Source of the DNA: Planobispora longispora
GTDB taxonomy: Bacteria > Actinomycetota > Actinomycetes > Streptosporangiales > Streptosporangiaceae
Direction: 5' to 3'
DNA: 64,000 nucleotides
NCBI RefSeq assembly: GCF_016863135.1
Contig: NZ_BOOH01000048.1
Span: forward strand, 1-64,000
A program made the translations under genes and the position numbers. This document shows, piece by piece, positions 1 to 7,414 of the stretch. The notes beneath the pieces are model-generated. The model saw only the letters and a program-made list of their open reading frames with translations. It was not told the DNA's origin and did no database searches. Every line of letters begins with the position of its first letter. Within the stretch, counting starts at the first letter, position 1.

Positions 1-204
1 AGGTGCCCGGCTAACGGCACGGTCGCCGGCACGGCCTACGCCCACTGCGGCACCCAGTGGTGGAGCTACGACACCCCGGCCACCATCGGCGGGAAGATGG
101 GCTACTCCAAGAACCAGGGTCTGGGCGGGGCGTTCTTCTGGGAGCTGAGCGGCGACACCTCCAACGGCGAGCTGATCAGCGCGATGAAGAACGGCCTCGG
201 CTGA
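1..204 (+). CDS. C-terminal end of a GH18 chitinase (partial)
   Basis: The frame is open from base 1 to a TGA at 202-204 and gives the last 67 residues of a protein whose start lies outside the window. The segment WWSYDTPATIGGKMGYSKNQ and the following GGAFFWELSGDTSNGELISAM is the end of the TIM barrel of glycoside hydrolase family 18. In that family the invariant Trp of the last beta strand (here in FFWELSGD) lines the chitin-binding cleft. The protein is probably secreted and degrades chitin. Catalytic DxxDxDxE residues would be upstream and cannot be checked here. Confidence 0.85.
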   Translation, partial: RCPANGTVAGTAYAHCGTQWWSYDTPATIGGKMGYSKNQGLGGAFFWELSGDTSNGELISAMKNGLG

Positions 205-254
205 TTCCCTAGGCATACCCCATTAGGCGACATGTCCTATTAAGCAAGACACAA

Positions 255-291
255 CTGACATCTCGGTCACCGTCCTCGTTAGGCTGGGGCG
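255..291 (+). promoter_or_regulatory. Leaderless promoter of the PatB-like gene
   Basis: CTGACA (255-260) is followed after 19 bases by TAGGCT (280-285), which ends 6 bases before the GTG at 292. That spacing puts the transcription start at or next to the start codon. There is no Shine-Dalgarno sequence in the short gap, which fits a leaderless mRNA. Confidence 0.55.
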
Positions 292-1452
292 GTGACCGAG
301 ATCAATCCCCTGGACGCGCTGACACTGGAGGCTCTGGCATCGAGGGACGGGATCAAATGGTCCCTGCCCGGCCCCGGTGTGATCCCCGCCTGGATCGCCG
401 ACATGGATTTCCCGGTCGCCGCCGCGGTGCGCGAGGCCCTGACCCGCCGGGCCCACGGGGACCTCGGCTATCCCGGCTGGATCGAGCGGCCCGGCGGCCC
501 GCTGGCCGTGGCCTTCGCCGAGCGGATGGAGAGCCGGTACGGCTGGCGCCCCGCCCCCGACCACGTGCGGTCCTTCACCGACATCAACCAGGCCCTCCAG
601 GTGATCCTGCACCTCGCCACCCGGCCCGGGGACGAGGTGGCCGTGCACGTCCCGGCCTATCCCCCCTTCCTGGGAACCCTGGCCGAGATGAACCGGCCGG
701 CGCTGCCGATCCCGATGGAGCCGGCCGGCGACTCCTGGGGGTTCGACACCGGCGCCCTGGCCGCCCGGCTCGCCGAGGGCCGCTGCCGCGCGCTTCTCCT
801 GGTCAACCCGCAGAACCCGACCGGCCGCGCCTTCACCCGCGAGGAGCTGACCGGCCTGGCCGAGCTGGCCGAGCGCCACGACCTGCTGGTGATCTCCGAC
901 GAGATCCACGCCGACCTGGTCCACGCCCCCGGCGGGCACATCTCCTTCGCCACGCTGCTGCCGGAACGCACCGTCACGCTCACCTCCGCCACCAAGGCGT
1001 TCAACCTGGGCGGCATCCGCTGCTCGGTGGCCCATGTCGGCTCGCCCGCCCTGCGCGCGACCCTGGCCGCCCAGCCCGCCCACCTGTACGGCGCGGCGCA
1101 CGTCTTCGGGGTCGAGGCGACCGTCGCGGCCTGGCGGCACGGCGACGAATGGCTGGCGGAGGCGATGGCGGTCCTCGACCGCAACCGCCGCATGATCGCC
1201 GAACGGCTTCCCGGCGGCGTCGGCTACCGGGTCCCCGACGCCACCTACCTGGCCTGGCTGGACCTGTCCGGGCTCGGGCTTCCGGAGGATCCCGCCGCTT
1301 TCCTGGAGCGCGAGGCCAGGGTCATGCTCAGCGCCGGCCCGCTGTTCGGCCCGGGCGGGGAGGGCTTCGCCCGGCTGAACTTCGCCACCTCCGGCCCGGT
1401 CCTGTCGGAGATCCTCGACCGGATCACGCGGGTCGCGAAGACGTCCTCCTGA
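292..1452 (+). CDS. patB: PatB/MalY-type PLP-dependent C-S lyase (cystathionine beta-lyase-like aminotransferase)
   Basis: A 386-residue fold-type I PLP enzyme of normal length for the MalY/PatB family. The N-terminal block IPAWIADMDFPVAAAVREAL and the later VNPQNPTGR and ISDEIHADLV motifs are typical. Lys235 in SATKAFNLGG is the PLP-binding lysine, and the C-terminal FARLNFATSG contains the carboxylate-binding Arg. These enzymes cleave C-S bonds of cystathionine or cysteine conjugates; some MalY members also act as regulators. The GTG start at 292 is preferred because a TAGGCT -10 box ends 6 bases upstream (leaderless). The gene stands alone, convergent with the lipoprotein gene 17 bases downstream. 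The exact substrate cannot be told from sequence. Confidence 0.85.
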   Translation: MTEINPLDALTLEALASRDGIKWSLPGPGVIPAWIADMDFPVAAAVREALTRRAHGDLGYPGWIERPGGPLAVAFAERMESRYGWRPAPDHVRSFTDINQALQVILHLATRPGDEVAVHVPAYPPFLGTLAEMNRPALPIPMEPAGDSWGFDTGALAARLAEGRCRALLLVNPQNPTGRAFTREELTGLAELAERHDLLVISDEIHADLVHAPGGHISFATLLPERTVTLTSATKAFNLGGIRCSVAHVGSPALRATLAAQPAHLYGAAHVFGVEATVAAWRHGDEWLAEAMAVLDRNRRMIAERLPGGVGYRVPDATYLAWLDLSGLGLPEDPAAFLEREARVMLSAGPLFGPGGEGFARLNFATSGPVLSEILDRITRVAKTSS

Positions 1453-1469
1453 CCGTCCCCCCGCCCCGC

Positions 1470-2564
1470 TCAGGAGGTCGGTGTGGGAACCGGCAGGCGG
1501 CTGTCGACCGCCGTGGGGTCGGCGACCGCTTCCAGGTCGCGGGTGAGCAGCATCCGGTGCGCGAAGGAGGCCGGCGCGTCCGGGGCGAGGGTGAGGGTCG
1601 CGCGCAGGACCGTGAAGTTCCCGCTCACCACCTCGTCATGCTTGATCTCCTCGGCATGGTCCCCGTACAGCGTGCCCTGGGTGGTCGGGGCCGCCGTGGT
1701 GAGCTTTGCGGTGAACGCCTGTCTCACCGCGGGGATCGCGCCGCTCCGGGGCGCGACGCAGATCACGTTGACCGGCGTGTCGCCCGGGGACGCGGGACGG
1801 CGCAGCCCGACCCCGTAGAGGGCCACCGCCCCGGAGTTCTGCGGCACGGTGAGCACCGCGGTGACGACGTCGCCGAGGCAGTCGGCGACGGCGGCGTGCG
1901 AGGAGACGTCCGCGAGGGAACGATCGCCGCCGAGCACGGCGGAGACCGGCGCGGCGGCCGATCCCACGGCGACCGTGGAGCCGGTGACGACGACCTTGTT
2001 GAACTGGTTCACCAGGCCGAGATCGATCAGCGGTCCGTCCGGGTCGAGGGCGTGGTCGTCGGCGAGCGACAGGCCGTCGTGGTCTCCGATCTTGCCGGGT
2101 CTGCCGCCCAGCGCGGTCAGCTTGGCCCTGACCGCCTCGGCGTCCACGCCGCCGTCGATGCGGACCGCCGTGTCCGGCGGCACGCCGATCGAGACGGCGT
2201 GGTCGGCGGCGTAGGGGGCGATTCCGGTCCGCTCGGTGAGCGGCTGCCCCGCCCGGACCAGTTCGCCCAGGCCGTACCCGATGACGGACAGCCAGGTCTT
2301 GTCCCGCCCCGGCCCCTGATCGGTGGCGACGCCGATGTCCCGCCAGTGGGCCAGGTCGCCGTACTCGAAGTTGAGGGCGGCGGGCCCGTCTCCGGAGACC
2401 CCGGCCATCGCCGCCCGGAGCCCGGTCGCGGCGGGCGCGGAGGCCGTGGGGGTCCCGGAGCTCGCGGGGGCCGCCCGGGTCTCCTCGGGCCCGGGGTCGG
2501 CGCCGCCGGAGCAGCCCGTCATGACCAACCCGCCCGCCAGCAGGAACGCACCGATACGTCGCAT
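1470..2564 (-). CDS. Predicted secreted lipoprotein of unknown function
   Basis: This 364-residue protein begins MRRIGAFLLAGGLVMTGCSGG. The basic start, hydrophobic stretch and lipobox-like MTGC (Cys18) indicate export and lipidation. A Pro/Ala/Ser-rich linker (about residues 20-50) is followed by one globular domain with no motif I recognise. The domain has LNFEYGDLAHWRDIGVATDQGPG near its start and two Cys (in VADCLG and VICVAP) that may form a disulphide. It resembles the many actinobacterial lipoproteins of unknown function. The gene is convergent with patB and followed upstream by leuS on the same strand, with a strong terminator between them, so it is probably a separate unit. Confidence 0.7.
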   Translation of the reverse strand: MRRIGAFLLAGGLVMTGCSGGADPGPEETRAAPASSGTPTASAPAATGLRAAMAGVSGDGPAALNFEYGDLAHWRDIGVATDQGPGRDKTWLSVIGYGLGELVRAGQPLTERTGIAPYAADHAVSIGVPPDTAVRIDGGVDAEAVRAKLTALGGRPGKIGDHDGLSLADDHALDPDGPLIDLGLVNQFNKVVVTGSTVAVGSAAAPVSAVLGGDRSLADVSSHAAVADCLGDVVTAVLTVPQNSGAVALYGVGLRRPASPGDTPVNVICVAPRSGAIPAVRQAFTAKLTTAAPTTQGTLYGDHAEEIKHDEVVSGNFTVLRATLTLAPDAPASFAHRMLLTRDLEAVADPTAVDSRLPVPTPTS

Positions 2565-2660
2565 GATGGCACCCTAAGCGGCATCCCGGCCGTTTCCCTT
2601 GCAACCGGCTGGGATGCCGGGCCTCGGTTCGGGGACCGCGACGGCCGGTGAACCGGCACG

Positions 2661-2710
2661 GCGGGAGGCGGGGGCCGGTCCGGCACGGACCGCGGGCCCC
2701 CGCCTCCCGC
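2661..2710 (-). terminator. leuS transcription terminator
   Basis: Inverted repeat with a 16-bp perfect stem: 2661-2676 (GCGGGAGGCGGGGGCC) pairs with 2695-2710. The loop itself contains a smaller GGTCC/GGACC hairpin. It lies 8 bases past the leuS stop codon. Confidence 0.75.
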
Positions 2711-2717
2711 GATGGCG

Positions 2718-5204
2718 CTAGGGGACGATGTTGACCAGCTTCGGCGCGCGGACGATGACCTTGCGCGGCTCGCCGGACAGGAAGCCCTGGACCTTCTCCG
2801 AGGCCAGCGCCAGGGCCTTCAGGTCGGCCTCGGAGATGTCCGGGGAGACCTCCAGCCGGTCGCGGACCTTCCCTGCGACCTGCACGACGCAGGTGACGGC
2901 GTCCTCGACCAGCAGGGCGGGCTCGGCGACCGGCCAGCCGGCCGTGGCGACCGAGGCGGAGCGGCCCAGGCGCTCCCAGCCCTCCTCCGCGGTGTACGGC
3001 GCGACCAGCGACAGCATGACGGCCAGGGTCTCGGCGGCCTCGCGGACCGCCGGGTCGGCGGCGCCGGGGCCGGAGTCGATGGCCTTGCGGGCCGCGCTGG
3101 TCAGCTCCATCATGCGCGCCACCGCGACGTTGAACCGGTGGCCCTCGACCAGCTTGGTCACCTCGTCGACGGTCTTGTGGACCGTCTTGCGCAGGCTCAG
3201 GTCACCGGCGGCGAAGTCCGCCCCGGGGGCGGAGGCGGCCCCGGCCTCCACCATGACGCGGAAGGCACGGGCCAGGAACTTCTGCGAGGCGGCGGGCGAG
3301 ACGTCGGCCCAGTCGATGTCGTCCTCGGGCGGGCCGGCGAAGATCATGGTCAGCCGGACGGCGTCCACGCCGAAGGCGTCGATCTGCTGGCCCAGGTCCA
3401 CACCGTTGCCCAGGGACTTGGACATCGCCTTGCCCTGGTTGATGACCTGGCCCTGGTTCAGCAGCCGGGCGAAGGGCTCGGTGAAGTCGACCATGCCCAT
3501 GTCGTGCAGGACCTTGGTGAAGAACCGGGAGTACAGCAGGTGCAGGATGGCATGCTCGACACCGCCGACGTACTGGTCGATCGGGCCCCACTGGCGGACC
3601 TTCTCGACGTCGAACGGGCCGTCCTCGTAGTCGGGGTCGACGTAGCGCAGGTAGTACCACGAGGAGTCGACGAAGGTGTCCATGGTGTCGGTGTCGCGCC
3701 TGGCGGCTCCGCCGCACTTGGGACACTCCACGCTCACCCAGTCCTCGGCCGAGGCCAGCGGGGAGACGCCCTTGGGCGCCAGGGCCTCGCCGCGCAGGTC
3801 GGGCAGGGCGACCGGCAGCCGCTCGTCCGGGACGGGGACCTCACCGCAGTCGGGGCAGTGGATGATCGGGATCGGGCAGCCCCAGAAGCGCTGGCGGGAC
3901 AGCAGCCAGTCGCGCAGCCGGTAGTTGACCGCCGCCTTGCCGGTGCCCCGCTCGCCCAGGATCTCGATGATCTTCCGGATCGCGGCGGCCTTGTCCAGAC
4001 CGTCCAGCGGGCCGGAGTTGACCAGGGCGCCGTCGCCGGGGGTCGCCACGCCGGTCTCGCCCGGGTCGGCCAGGCCGGTGTGCACCACGACCCGGACCGG
4101 CAGGTCGAAGGCGCGGGCGAAGTCCAGGTCGCGCTGGTCGTGCGCGGGTACGGCCATGATGGCGCCGTGCCCGTAGTCGGACAGCACGTAGTCGGCCGCC
4201 CAGACCGGCATGCGCTCGCCGTTGACCGGGTTGACGGCGTACCGGCCCAGGAAGACGCCGGTCTTCTCCTTCTCGGTGGACAGCCGGTCGATGTCCGACA
4301 GCTTGGCCACCTCGGCACGATAGGCCTCGAAGGCCGCCCGCTGCCCGTCGGAGACGATCTCGGCGGCCAGCGGGGCGTCCGGGGCGACCACGAAGAAGGT
4401 CGCGCCGTACAGCGTGTCGGGGCGGGTGGTGTAGACCGTGACCGGCTCGTCGCGGCCCTCGATCACGAAGTCGACGTCGGCGCCCTCCGAGCGGCCGATC
4501 CAGTTGCGCTGCATGCTCAGCACGCGCTCCGGCCAGCCGCCTTCCAGCTGGACCATGTCGTCCAGCAGCCGGTCGGCGTATTCAGTGATCTTGAAGTACC
4601 ACTGGGTCAGCTCACGGCGGACCACCTCGGCCCCGCAGCGCTCGCACCGGCCGCCGACGACCTGCTCGTTGGCCAGCACCGTCTGGTCGTTGGGGCACCA
4701 GTTGACCAGACCGCCCTTGCGGTAGGCCAGGCCGCGCTCGAAGAAGCGCAGGAACAGCCACTGGGTCCAGCGGTAGTACTCCGGGTCGCTGGTGTGCAGG
4801 CGGGTGGACCAGTCGAAGGAGACGCCGTACCGCTTGAAGGAGGCGGCCTGGGTCTCGATGTTGGCGTAGGTCCACTCGGCCGGGTGGGCGTTGCGCTTGA
4901 TCGCGGCGTTCTCGGCCGGCAGGCCGAAGGAGTCCCAGCCGACCGGGTGCAGGACGTTGTAGCCCTTCTGCACCCAGTAACGCGCCACGACGTCGCCGAT
5001 GCCGAACGCCTCGGCGTGCCCCATGTGCAGGTCGCCCGAGGGATAGGAGAACATGTCGAGCATGTAGCGCTTCTCGCGGGTGTCGGCGGGGTCGCCCGCG
5101 GCCCGGAAGGGGTCCAGCTCCTCCCACCGGCGTACCCACTTGGCCTGCAGCGCCTGCGGGTCGTAGTGCTGCTCGTCGCTCTGCATGTCGGCTCGCTCGC
5201 TCAC
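2718..5204 (-). CDS. leuS: Leucyl-tRNA synthetase
   Basis: An 828-residue class I aminoacyl-tRNA synthetase that charges tRNA-Leu. The HIGH motif is HMGH (residues 60-63, in [12 protein letters not shown]). Zinc-type Cys pairs are seen in [13 protein letters not shown] and [15 protein letters not shown]. The CP1 editing domain has the [14 protein letters not shown] threonine-rich motif, and the C-terminal half has the [11 protein letters not shown] tRNA-LeuRS block. The KMSKS loop reads AMSKS (593-597): the first Lys is Ala, while the second, catalytically more important Lys is kept. The length is shorter than the ~960 residues I recall for the main LeuRS of Streptomyces or Mycobacterium. The GTG start at 5204 has GAGGGAAG upstream. 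Expression is probably controlled by the leader attenuator at 5261-5359. Confidence 0.97.
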   Translation of the reverse strand: MSERADMQSDEQHYDPQALQAKWVRRWEELDPFRAAGDPADTREKRYMLDMFSYPSGDLHMGHAEAFGIGDVVARYWVQKGYNVLHPVGWDSFGLPAENAAIKRNAHPAEWTYANIETQAASFKRYGVSFDWSTRLHTSDPEYYRWTQWLFLRFFERGLAYRKGGLVNWCPNDQTVLANEQVVGGRCERCGAEVVRRELTQWYFKITEYADRLLDDMVQLEGGWPERVLSMQRNWIGRSEGADVDFVIEGRDEPVTVYTTRPDTLYGATFFVVAPDAPLAAEIVSDGQRAAFEAYRAEVAKLSDIDRLSTEKEKTGVFLGRYAVNPVNGERMPVWAADYVLSDYGHGAIMAVPAHDQRDLDFARAFDLPVRVVVHTGLADPGETGVATPGDGALVNSGPLDGLDKAAAIRKIIEILGERGTGKAAVNYRLRDWLLSRQRFWGCPIPIIHCPDCGEVPVPDERLPVALPDLRGEALAPKGVSPLASAEDWVSVECPKCGGAARRDTDTMDTFVDSSWYYLRYVDPDYEDGPFDVEKVRQWGPIDQYVGGVEHAILHLLYSRFFTKVLHDMGMVDFTEPFARLLNQGQVINQGKAMSKSLGNGVDLGQQIDAFGVDAVRLTMIFAGPPEDDIDWADVSPAASQKFLARAFRVMVEAGAASAPGADFAAGDLSLRKTVHKTVDEVTKLVEGHRFNVAVARMMELTSAARKAIDSGPGAADPAVREAAETLAVMLSLVAPYTAEEGWERLGRSASVATAGWPVAEPALLVEDAVTCVVQVAGKVRDRLEVSPDISEADLKALALASEKVQGFLSGEPRKVIVRAPKLVNIVP

Positions 5205-5260
5205 GTTTTCTTCCCTCGGTGTCCGTCCGCACAGATGATCTGGATCATCCGACCCAATAG

Positions 5261-5285
5261 AAAAACCCTCCGCTCAGGCGAAGGG
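5261..5285 (-). terminator. Attenuator terminator in the leuS leader
   Basis: On the minus strand CCCTTCGC (5285-5278) pairs over a CTGA loop with GCGGAGGG (5273-5266), giving an 8-bp stem with one G-U pair, followed by five T (5265-5261). It stands 57 bases before the leuS start and after the leader peptide stop. It is therefore inside the leuS transcript and would end transcription before the gene. Confidence 0.8.
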
Positions 5286-5287
5286 CA

Positions 5288-5330
5288 GCCGCACCGGTGG
5301 GGCGTCTAGCGCCGGGAAGGCCGGTGCGGC
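5288..5330 (-). promoter_or_regulatory. leuS leader hairpin (pause or anti-terminator control)
   Basis: A perfect 10-bp inverted repeat, GCCGCACCGG (5330-5321) with CCGGTGCGGC (5297-5288), encloses the leader stop codon. Its first arm starts 6 bases after the third Leu codon, where a stalled ribosome would cover it. Its second arm ends 2 bases before the terminator stem. An alternative pairing between CGCTAG around the leader stop and the CTGAGCG of the terminator is possible. Which form is the anti-terminator needs folding and probing. Confidence 0.55.
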
Positions 5331-5359
5331 CCGGTAAGCAGCAGGGTCGCGGCACGCAT
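5306..5359 (-). CDS. leuS leader peptide with three consecutive Leu codons
   Basis: A short open frame on the minus strand starts at ATG 5359 and ends at TAG 5306. It encodes MRAATLLLTGPHRPSRR (17 residues), with Leu codons CTG CTG CTT at 5344-5336. A TAGGCT -10 box (5371-5366) ends 6 bases before the ATG, so the mRNA probably starts at the A of the start codon (leaderless). The peptide is followed by a control hairpin and an intrinsic terminator, the layout of a classical ribosome-mediated attenuator. Leucine attenuators were predicted upstream of leuS in some Streptomyces in comparative work, which supports this reading. No protein evidence is visible. Confidence 0.75.
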   Translation of the reverse strand: MRAATLLLTGPHRPSRR

Positions 5360-5750
5360 ATGCAAAGCCTATCGCAGTCCGCAACGCTTTTCATGAACGC
5401 CGGACGCGGCCGGTACGGGGACGGCCCGGCCGAATCCGGGACGCCGGAGCCGGAGGGTCGGCACAATGGTGGGACGTCACGTGCGGAACGGCCGGCGCCC
5501 CGGGCCGGTAGATCCGCTGTGACCTCGACCGTCCCTCCCGTTTACCCTTTTCACCGTGGCACACTCAGCAGCGCCGGGGCAGGGCCCTGATCCCGGGGAG
5601 ACGGGCCTGCCGATGCAGGATCCTCCGACCGATCCCACTGGACTTCAGTTCAGGGGGGCGTTCTCCCGTTTCCCTGCCGATCCCCCCGCCTCACATGAGA
5701 GCATGCCGAATACTCCCAATTCGGGCACCCATACGAGAGGTAAGGAACCC
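5360..5750. other. Intergenic region between leuS leader and the proline-rich membrane protein
   Basis: About 390 bases with no convincing gene. On the minus side it holds the leuS leader promoter. On the plus side TACCCT (5543-5548) lies 7 bases before an in-frame GTG at 5556, so transcription may begin near 5555 and leave a ~195-base 5' leader before the likely start at 5751. Codons between 5556 and 5750 have a clearly lower third-position GC than the gene body, which argues that this part is untranslated. I found no known riboswitch fold in it. Confidence 0.5.
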
Positions 5751-7373
5751 ATGGCCCCGGATGATTCCAGCCGGCCCCACTTGCCTCCGGCATGGGCATC
5801 GACTCCCGAACCCCCGCCGGCCTGGGCGAACGACCCGCTCGGAACGGGTGGCACCGGCCCCCGCCTCCCCCTCCCCCCGCAGGGCCCCGCCTCCGGCGGC
5901 ACCGATCCGCGGCTCCCGCTCCCGCCCCAGGGATCCGTCCCGGGCAACCGCTCGTGGCAGCAGATGTTCGAGACGCAGTCCTCCACCCCGGCGACCCCTC
6001 CTCCCGCCTCCCCGGCTCCCGGCCCGCAGGCCGGCGGCGGTTCGCCGTACGGCGCGCCCGGCCAGGGCAGCTGGCCGCCCGTGCCCGCGGCCCCGGCCCG
6101 GGGGCCGGAGAACGGCGGATGGGGCCCGTCCGCCGACCCCTTCGCCAAGCCCGACCCGCTGACGTCGGCCGATCCCTTCGCCAGGCATGACCCGCTGACG
6201 TCGGCCGACCCGTTCACCAAGCCCGACCCGCTGACGTCGGCCGATCCGTTCGCCAGGCATGACCCGCTGACGTCGGCCGACCCGTTCGCCCGGTCCACGC
6301 CCTTCGCCCAGACCTCGACCTTCAGCGTCCCCGCGCCCGCCGGCACGGGCCGCCCCGGCGACGGCGGGCACCCGGGCAACGGCGCACCGATCGGGAACGG
6401 CGGACCGGCCGGAAACGGCGGGCACCCGGGCGGCGGCGACCGGCCCGGCCAGGGGCGCCCGCAGTCCCCGCAGCTCCCGCCGGGCGGCCACCTGAGCCGC
6501 GACCCGTCCGACCCCAACCGGCCGTTCGTCACCGCCGGCCAGATCAGCGGACCCAAGACTCCGCCGCCGGAGCGCCAGCAGGAGCTGTGGAACACCGTCT
6601 TCGGCGACAACTACCAGGCCATCGGCGACGAGAACGAGCTGGAGGAGGCCGGCAGGCCGGTCTGGGTCTTCGCCCTCGCCGGGTCCGCGGTGATCGCGCT
6701 GGTCGCCGCGCTGATCTGGGCCTTCCTGGCCGGCCCCCTGGCCTCCGCCGACGAGACCACCGAGCCGGTGTCCGAGGCCAAGCCCTCCGCCGCGCCGAAG
6801 AAGACCGCCAAGCCGAAGATCGGCCGTCTGCCGAGCTATCCGGGCGAGGGCTCGCCGGTCGCCGGCACCCTCACCGACGCCGGCTCCGCCCTCTCCCTCG
6901 CCCGGCTCGGCGCTCCGTGGCGGCAGGACACCCGTCCGACGATGCCCACGACGTACGGCTTCAACACCCGCCAGTACACCCTCACGGGCCAGGACTCGAA
7001 CGGCAAGAACCAGTACGCCCAGGTGCTCTCCGGGCCGCTCTCGCCCCGGCTGCAGAAGCACTACGCCTCGCCGGAGAACCTGGCGCCGGTGATCAACGCG
7101 GTGGCGAACGCCGCGCGCAACAAGTTCTTCCCCGAGGGCAACAAGGCCAGCAAGGTCGCCCAGCAGACCCTGAAGGTCGGCGACCTCCCGGCCCAGCTGG
7201 CCGCCTACGAGATCACCTCGGGCATGGACAAGACCACCATCGTCGTGGCGGCCGTGAGCACCGGCGCCGACCTGCCGTCGATCGTCTACATGTCGGTGCC
7301 GGCGAGCGCCACGGAGCTGCTGCCCGACATCAACACCGTCTTCAAGTCGATCAAGGCGGCCGCCGCCGGGTGA
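5751..7373 (+). CDS. Proline-rich single-pass membrane protein of unknown function
   Basis: A 540-residue protein (start 5751). The first ~300 residues are low-complexity, rich in Pro, Gly and Ala, and contain four exact-length 12-residue repeats of the type ADPFARHDPLTS. One transmembrane helix follows (VFALAGSAVIALVAALIWAF), then an Ala/Lys/Pro linker and an extracellular C-terminal domain of ~190 residues (LARLGAPWRQDTRPTMPTTY onward). This is the layout of actinobacterial membrane proteins with a disordered cytoplasmic tail. The ATG at 5751 is chosen because GGTAAGGA lies 5 bases upstream; an in-frame GTG at 5556 is possible but its extra codons look non-coding. The function is unknown. 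Confidence 0.75.
   Translation: MAPDDSSRPHLPPAWASTPEPPPAWANDPLGTGGTGPRLPLPPQGPASGGTDPRLPLPPQGSVPGNRSWQQMFETQSSTPATPPPASPAPGPQAGGGSPYGAPGQGSWPPVPAAPARGPENGGWGPSADPFAKPDPLTSADPFARHDPLTSADPFTKPDPLTSADPFARHDPLTSADPFARSTPFAQTSTFSVPAPAGTGRPGDGGHPGNGAPIGNGGPAGNGGHPGGGDRPGQGRPQSPQLPPGGHLSRDPSDPNRPFVTAGQISGPKTPPPERQQELWNTVFGDNYQAIGDENELEEAGRPVWVFALAGSAVIALVAALIWAFLAGPLASADETTEPVSEAKPSAAPKKTAKPKIGRLPSYPGEGSPVAGTLTDAGSALSLARLGAPWRQDTRPTMPTTYGFNTRQYTLTGQDSNGKNQYAQVLSGPLSPRLQKHYASPENLAPVINAVANAARNKFFPEGNKASKVAQQTLKVGDLPAQLAAYEITSGMDKTTIVVAAVSTGADLPSIVYMSVPASATELLPDINTVFKSIKAAAAG
6132..6275 (+). repeat. Four tandem 36-bp coding repeats
   Basis: Units at 6132, 6168, 6204 and 6240 encode ADPFAKPDPLTS, ADPFARHDPLTS, ADPFTKPDPLTS and ADPFARHDPLTS; a partial fifth unit follows. 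Units 2 and 4 are almost identical in DNA and alternate with the KPD units. This suggests duplication of a 72-bp pair. Confidence 0.9.
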
Positions 7374-7381
7374 GGCCCGGG

Positions 7382-7414
7382 GACGGGCCGGGAGCGGCGC
7401 TCCGCCGGCCCGTC
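7382..7414. terminator. Bidirectional terminator between convergent genes
   Basis: GACGGGCCGG (7382-7391) pairs with CCGGCCCGTC (7405-7414), with an inner GCG/CGC stem. It lies between the stop of the proline-rich membrane protein and that of the first P450, overlapping the P450 stop codon by two bases. Confidence 0.65.

Noticed and set aside
5205-5360. T-box riboswitch upstream of leuS
   Set aside because: No T-box sequence (TGGNACCGCG) or Stem I specifier loop is visible. The leader peptide and attenuator explain the terminator better.
5556-5750. N-terminal extension of the proline-rich membrane protein from GTG 5556, with TACCCT 7 bases upstream
   Set aside because: The 65 codons have weak third-position GC bias, unlike the rest of the gene, and a spaced Shine-Dalgarno lies before ATG 5751. 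The -10 box may still be the promoter with a long 5' leader.
6132-6275. CRISPR array
   Set aside because: The 36-bp units are contiguous, have no spacers and are in frame within a protein gene. The same applies to the repeats at 22933 and 48534.
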